The notes under the pieces: model-generated
Seen by the model: the letters and a program-made list of their open reading frames with translations, nothing else
The model's database searches: none
Told to the model about the DNA's origin: nothing
Origin: an uncultured Synergistia bacterium
GTDB lineage: Bacteria; Eremiobacterota; SpSt-956; JAKJGF01
Length of the DNA stretch: 8,609 bases
Direction of reading: 5' to 3'
Assembly (NCBI GenBank): GCA_937888925.1
Contig: CALARM010001214.1
Span: forward strand, 1 to 8,609
Made by a program: the position numbers and the translations under genes
Part shown: positions 5,180 to 8,609 of the stretch, piece after piece
Layout: each line of letters starts with the position of its first letter
Numbering within the stretch: the first letter of the stretch is position 1

Positions 5180-6714
5180 CACTCTTCACTTATAACACAA
5201 TGTTTAAAATTCATAACATCCTTATTTTTTAATAAGATATCAATAAAATGTTCGATTCCGTAGTGATTTAAAAAATGAGTTACAGGGAAAACCCTTTCCT
5301 GGAGCTTTCCCATCGGCATAAGTGAATTGCCGAGTTCTCTTAATTCCTTTCTGGAATAACCCTGTCTGGACATTACTGCTTTAACGGTTTTATCTTCCAG
5401 TTTCTTCAGGGCATTCAGTGTTGTATTCAGAGTCTGTTCGTTTGTTTTTACAAGATTTGGCTCTATTTTATTTAAATGATAGGAGAGTTTTTCTATTTCA
5501 CTGTTTACTTTTTTCTTTACTTCCGCAAAGAGAGATTTTTCTTCTTCAGGTTTCAGCCTTTCGAAGAAATCATCAAAGTTTTCTCTGAATATTTCCTCAT
5601 TGGTTATATTATATTTTTTCATACAGTTTATATCTTTATCTGATACGAAGGTATAACTCTGTCTCGGAATGATTACCGCCTGATCTATATTAAAATATTC
5701 ATATATACTTTTAATCTGTCCCTGATAGCACAGTTCGCCGCTTCCTACAATACTGGCTATATTAGGAAGCATATAGTCTGCAAATACAGGGCGCAGCAAC
5801 GCATCTGTGGAAAATCTTTCCGGTTTTATTTTATTTACGTAAAAATCCGGTTTTTTGACTCTGATACGATTGAAATTTTCATCATAAATAAATAAACCTA
5901 TATTGTCTATGACAGCAGTATAACCGCATCTACAGAGTTCACTGTTTACAGTTTCCAATAATTTATTCATCTCACCGTAACTTTTAAGGATATTCGTGAA
6001 TAATTCTCCTGCCAGAGGTCTCAATAAGTGAGGTTCTATAACGACAAGGCCGTATCTTCCGAATAAACTGCTCCAGAATTTTGCTATCCATGTAGAGTAT
6101 TTTTTATCCTGAGAAAGGAGAAAGAGATTTTTTATTGACTCTCTGTGAGGAGAGAGAGGGAGATGGTGGAAATAAGCCTCTGTGGCGCTGGATATTTCTT
6201 CTGACATAGGAATATCGTAGACGGATCTTCCTTTATTATGCCAGTTAAATTTTATTTTTCCGATTTCTCCGTCTTTTATAAAATTTACATGATTTATTTC
6301 TTCAAAATCATGATCCTCCGATGCCAGCCAGAAGAGAGGTACAAAATGAAAATCAGGAAAATCTCTGTTTAATTTTTCCGAAACATTTATTGCTGTGGCT
6401 ATCTTGTATGCAGTATAAAGAGGACCTCCGAGAAAACCTGCCTGCTGACCTGTTATTACAGTAAAAACTCTGTCGTCTGACAGTTTCTTTGCATTTTCTA
6501 TTGCTTCTTCCGGGCTGTTCAGTAACAGGTTATAATCGGTAATAATCTTTGCGATTTCGTTACGTCTGTGACTTTTATGTCCTTTCTTTAATGCTGTCTG
6601 AACATCATAGGGCCTGTAAGAAAAGAATTTTGACGCTTCCCCTGTGCCTGAAATATAATCCAGAAAAAATCTATTCTGGCCGGGAAGGATATTATAATCT
6701 AAATTGAGTCTCAT
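5179..6714 (-). CDS. bshC: BshC, putative bacillithiol cysteine-adding enzyme (step 3)
   Basis: The 511-residue protein is slightly shorter than the roughly 540 residues usual for BshC, but it appears complete. BshC is thought to join cysteine to GlcN-malate, the last step of bacillithiol synthesis; the enzymatic mechanism has been hard to show in vitro. Family landmarks are PGQNRFFLDY (11-20), VITGQQAGFLGGPLYTAYK (86-104), FVPLFWLASEDHDFEEINHV (124-143) and a charged, probably coiled-coil region near 390-450, matching the Rossmann core plus coiled-coil dimer architecture known for the family. The ATG at 6712-6714 gives the expected N-terminus; the best Shine-Dalgarno is a weak GGTGA 10 bases upstream. 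It is the first gene of the minus-strand block, divergent from the HEAT gene across 126 bases. I see no convincing promoter for it there. Confidence 0.93.
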   Translation of the reverse strand: MRLNLDYNILPGQNRFFLDYISGTGEASKFFSYRPYDVQTALKKGHKSHRRNEIAKIITDYNLLLNSPEEAIENAKKLSDDRVFTVITGQQAGFLGGPLYTAYKIATAINVSEKLNRDFPDFHFVPLFWLASEDHDFEEINHVNFIKDGEIGKIKFNWHNKGRSVYDIPMSEEISSATEAYFHHLPLSPHRESIKNLFLLSQDKKYSTWIAKFWSSLFGRYGLVVIEPHLLRPLAGELFTNILKSYGEMNKLLETVNSELCRCGYTAVIDNIGLFIYDENFNRIRVKKPDFYVNKIKPERFSTDALLRPVFADYMLPNIASIVGSGELCYQGQIKSIYEYFNIDQAVIIPRQSYTFVSDKDINCMKKYNITNEEIFRENFDDFFERLKPEEEKSLFAEVKKKVNSEIEKLSYHLNKIEPNLVKTNEQTLNTTLNALKKLEDKTVKAVMSRQGYSRKELRELGNSLMPMGKLQERVFPVTHFLNHYGIEHFIDILLKNKDVMNFKHCVISEE

Positions 6715-6775
6715 AAAAAAATATTCACCGTAACTATGTCACTTCCTTTTTAAACAATAGAAAAATTTTTTGAAA

Positions 6776-6804
6776 TTGACCTTCACTTAATAATAAAGTA
6801 TAAT
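6776..6804 (+). promoter_or_regulatory. Sigma-70-type promoter of the HEAT-repeat gene
   Basis: TTGACC (6776-6781) and a perfect TATAAT (6799-6804) are separated by 17 bases. Transcription would start near 6811, about 30 bases before the ATG at 6841. The Shine-Dalgarno AGAGGA (6827-6832) has an 8-base spacing. The -35 box sits within the 126-base intergenic region shared with the divergent bshC. Confidence 0.75.
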
Positions 6805-6840
6805 CTATGATATATAATTAACATCAAGAGGATATTTATT

Positions 6841-8400
6841 ATGAACGATTTAAAAAAAATATTATCTGATTTAAAAAACCAGAATGACTCTGTAAGATTA
6901 AATGCAGTAAAAGCCCTGGCAAACCATAAGGAAGCAGAAATTGTAGAACATCTCATAGAACTTCTCTCTGATTACAACCCTGATATAAGGACTGCTACTG
7001 CAATAACCATGAGTAAAATAGGGAATGAAAGAGCAGTGCCGCCTCTCATTAAAGCTCTTTCAGATACAAACAAAGATACCAGGCTTGCAGTGGCTATGGC
7101 TCTCGGAAAAATCGGGGATTTCAGAGCCATTACCCATTTGAGAACAGTTCAGAGACTTGATCTGAATGAAGATGTAAGGAAAACTGCATTGAATTCTCTT
7201 GAAGAGATAGACAGGGCGATTGTACCCATGTTAAAAGAAATAGGACATGAGCTGGGAAGTCCTCATCTGGAAGACAGGAAGAGAGCAATAAAATTCCTTA
7301 CTACTATAGGCACAAAGGATTCTGCTGCTATTCTGGTTAAAGCCATAGGCAATTCGAGTGAAGATATCTGTAAAGATACTCTTGAAGCACTGGATAAATT
7401 GCTCCATCTCGGAGCAGAGCCTTTCCTTAAGGGTCTTAAAGATGAAAACTGGAAAATAAGAATAGCCTGTGTGGAATTTTTAGGAAAGATGAAAAATGAA
7501 GAAGTCGTAAACCCTCTTATAGACCTTCTCGATGAGGAAGAAACTCCGGAAGTAAAAAAAGCTATTGCATCTGTCCTGGGCAGATTAAAGGCAGAAGATG
7601 CTCTTTATAATCTGAGAAATATGATCAATAAAGATGATCCGGAGTTAAACAAAATATTGGTAAAATCCATAGTTGATATAGGAGGCCCTCAGGCAATTGA
7701 ATTTCTTGTGAGGATATTAGTAGAAGAAGATGGCGAAACAGCTATTCTTGCCGAAGAAAACCTGTGCAAATTCGGCTATAAAATAATACCTGTTTTAATT
7801 GAAGATTATACATCTGAAAACGATAAAGGCCGTAATACAATAAAGAAAGTAATCAAACATCTCGGCGCAGACGGAGTTGATTATTTTCTCCAGCTCCTCA
7901 GTGACCCTGAACCAGATAAGAGAAAACTGGCAATAGAATTCCTCGGCGACCTTGAAGCTAAAAATTCAATAGATGCCCTTACGGAATTGTCGGAAGAGGA
8001 CAGTGATAAGACTGTAAAAGCTGCGGCTTCAAAAGTATTGAATAAACTTAAAAGGAAATTTAAAATAGAAGGTGGCCCTTCATTTATACCGAGTGAAAGT
8101 TTACTTCAGAGATTTTCTACTTTCTTCTCCGATCAAATAGAAAAAATTTCCAGGGTAAAAGGTCCTTCTCTGAGTTCTTTATTGAGAGGCGATAAATTAA
8201 GGTGCACTAACTGTGGCGGTATTATTTCAAGAAAGGCTTCTTCTGTAGAATATAAAGGACAGAAGCTCGATGTAATGAGATTTGGAAAATGTCCTCTCTG
8301 TGAAAAAATACTCTGTAAAAATTGCTGCAATACTATTGTAGTAAGAGGGTTGACTTCTGTTAAATGTCCCAACTGCAATGTAGAACTGGATCCTGCGTAA
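6841..8400 (+). CDS. HEAT-repeat protein with C-terminal eight-cysteine zinc-finger-like domain
   Basis: The 519-residue protein begins with a long run of HEAT / PBS-lyase-like helical repeats of about 31 residues (roughly 5-410). Units such as AVPPLIKALSDTNKDTRLAV and VVNPLIDLLDEEETPEVKKA recur through it. After a linker (about 411-450) comes a compact cysteine domain: CTNC (455-458), CPLC (484-487), CKNCC (492-496) and CPNC (509-512). The spacing C-x2-C, x25, C-x2-C, x4, C-x2-C, x12, C-x2-C gives four pairs, enough for two zinc ions in a RING/FYVE-like or double zinc-ribbon arrangement. There is no signal peptide or membrane segment, so it is probably a cytoplasmic protein-interaction adaptor. 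It has its own strong promoter and diverges from bshC. Function is not recognised; PBS-lyase-type repeats alone do not imply phycobilin chemistry. Confidence 0.88.
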   Translation: MNDLKKILSDLKNQNDSVRLNAVKALANHKEAEIVEHLIELLSDYNPDIRTATAITMSKIGNERAVPPLIKALSDTNKDTRLAVAMALGKIGDFRAITHLRTVQRLDLNEDVRKTALNSLEEIDRAIVPMLKEIGHELGSPHLEDRKRAIKFLTTIGTKDSAAILVKAIGNSSEDICKDTLEALDKLLHLGAEPFLKGLKDENWKIRIACVEFLGKMKNEEVVNPLIDLLDEEETPEVKKAIASVLGRLKAEDALYNLRNMINKDDPELNKILVKSIVDIGGPQAIEFLVRILVEEDGETAILAEENLCKFGYKIIPVLIEDYTSENDKGRNTIKKVIKHLGADGVDYFLQLLSDPEPDKRKLAIEFLGDLEAKNSIDALTELSEEDSDKTVKAAASKVLNKLKRKFKIEGGPSFIPSESLLQRFSTFFSDQIEKISRVKGPSLSSLLRGDKLRCTNCGGIISRKASSVEYKGQKLDVMRFGKCPLCEKILCKNCCNTIVVRGLTSVKCPNCNVELDPA

Positions 8401-8411
8401 GTTCGTGCGTC

Positions 8412-8451
8412 GTGAGTCGTGAGTAGAAGCTTACTCTTACTCACGACTCAC
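8412..8451. terminator. Long hairpin between convergent genes, possible bidirectional terminator
   Basis: GTGAGTCGTGAGTA (8412-8425) and TACTCACGACTCAC (8438-8451) form a perfect 14-bp stem with a 12-base loop. It lies 11 bases after the HEAT gene stop and 6 bases after the stop of the opposing TPR gene. There is no clean T-run on either side, so it is not a textbook intrinsic terminator. Each arm is two copies of the heptamer CGTGAGT, in opposite directions. Confidence 0.6.
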
Positions 8452-8457
8452 CATTTA

Positions 8458-8609
8458 CTATTTCCTCTCTTCAAATCTCTTCTTCTGTTCTCTGTAAACT
8501 TCTGATTTTGGATCAAGTTCTATTGCTTTCTCTATAGTTTCAATGGCTTTTGCATAATCTTTTTTCCTGTAATATAATTCTGCAAGAGTGTCAAAATAAA
8601 TAGCATTAT
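8458..8609 (-). CDS. TPR-repeat protein, partial (C-terminal end only)
   Basis: This is the last 49 codons and TAG stop of a minus-strand gene that enters from the right edge. The reading frame gives FDTLAELYYRKKDYAKAIE, then TIEKAIELDPKSEVYREQKK and the end RFEERK. That is one full tetratricopeptide unit (Leu-Ala, Tyr, Ala and Pro at consensus positions) followed by a charged capping helix. It converges on the HEAT gene, with a 57-base gap holding a hairpin. The unit is less regular than those of the TPR gene at 3108-4163, so it is not an obvious recent copy. What precedes it is outside the window; the full protein could carry other domains. Confidence 0.75.
   Translation of the reverse strand, partial: NAIYFDTLAELYYRKKDYAKAIETIEKAIELDPKSEVYREQKKRFEERK

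Noticed and set aside
6715..6775. Promoter for bshC
   Set aside because: I searched the minus strand for paired -35/-10 boxes and found only weak partial matches (such as TATTGT without a proper -35), so none is annotated.
8133..8444. Minus-strand open frame of 103 codons over the HEAT gene end and the hairpin
   Set aside because: It overlaps the conserved cysteine domain of the plus-strand gene, and its start lies inside the inverted repeat with no Shine-Dalgarno.

Overview
The window is AT-rich bacterial DNA. Its compact layout, purine-rich Shine-Dalgarno sites and near-consensus sigma-70-type promoters all fit a bacterium. The phylum cannot be fixed from the sequence. Bacillithiol genes occur in Firmicutes, Deinococcus-Thermus, Bacteroidetes/Chlorobi, Acidobacteria and some uncultured lineages. 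A Hanks-type kinase fused to a pilin-like tail, TPR and HEAT proteins and heptamer repeats would suit an uncultured candidate-phylum bacterium better than a Bacillus relative. That is inference only.

Layout. A minus-strand block runs from 6714 down to the left edge, in the order bshC, bshB1, a TPR gene, bshA, a Ser/Thr kinase gene and an SPFH/band-7 gene cut by the window start. A HEAT-repeat gene with a C-terminal eight-cysteine domain is transcribed divergently from bshC (6841-8400, plus strand). It converges on a TPR gene cut by the right edge (8458-8609, minus strand). No gene-free stretch exceeds 300 bases. The longest, about 270 bases between bshB1 and bshC, is filled largely with heptamer repeats.

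Function. bshA, bshB1 and bshC together encode the full pathway for bacillithiol (Cys-GlcN-malate), the low-molecular-weight thiol that replaces glutathione in some bacteria. BshA joins GlcNAc to malate, BshB1 deacetylates the product, and BshC is thought to add cysteine. A TPR gene sits inside the pathway cluster and a membrane kinase lies directly downstream of bshA, so thiol synthesis may be tied to a signalling module. The co-transcription is an inference from spacing.

Regulation visible in the sequence. Good -35/-10 pairs lie upstream of the HEAT gene (TTGACC-N17-TATAAT), the SPFH gene (TTGACA-N17-TATTAT) and bshA (TTGAAA-N16-TATAAT). The minus-strand block is therefore probably several overlapping transcription units. 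bshB1 seems to start at a non-standard codon, and the kinase starts at TTG behind a strong Shine-Dalgarno. The bshC-bshB1 gap and the gap after the HEAT gene both carry 7-bp repeats arranged as inverted arms.
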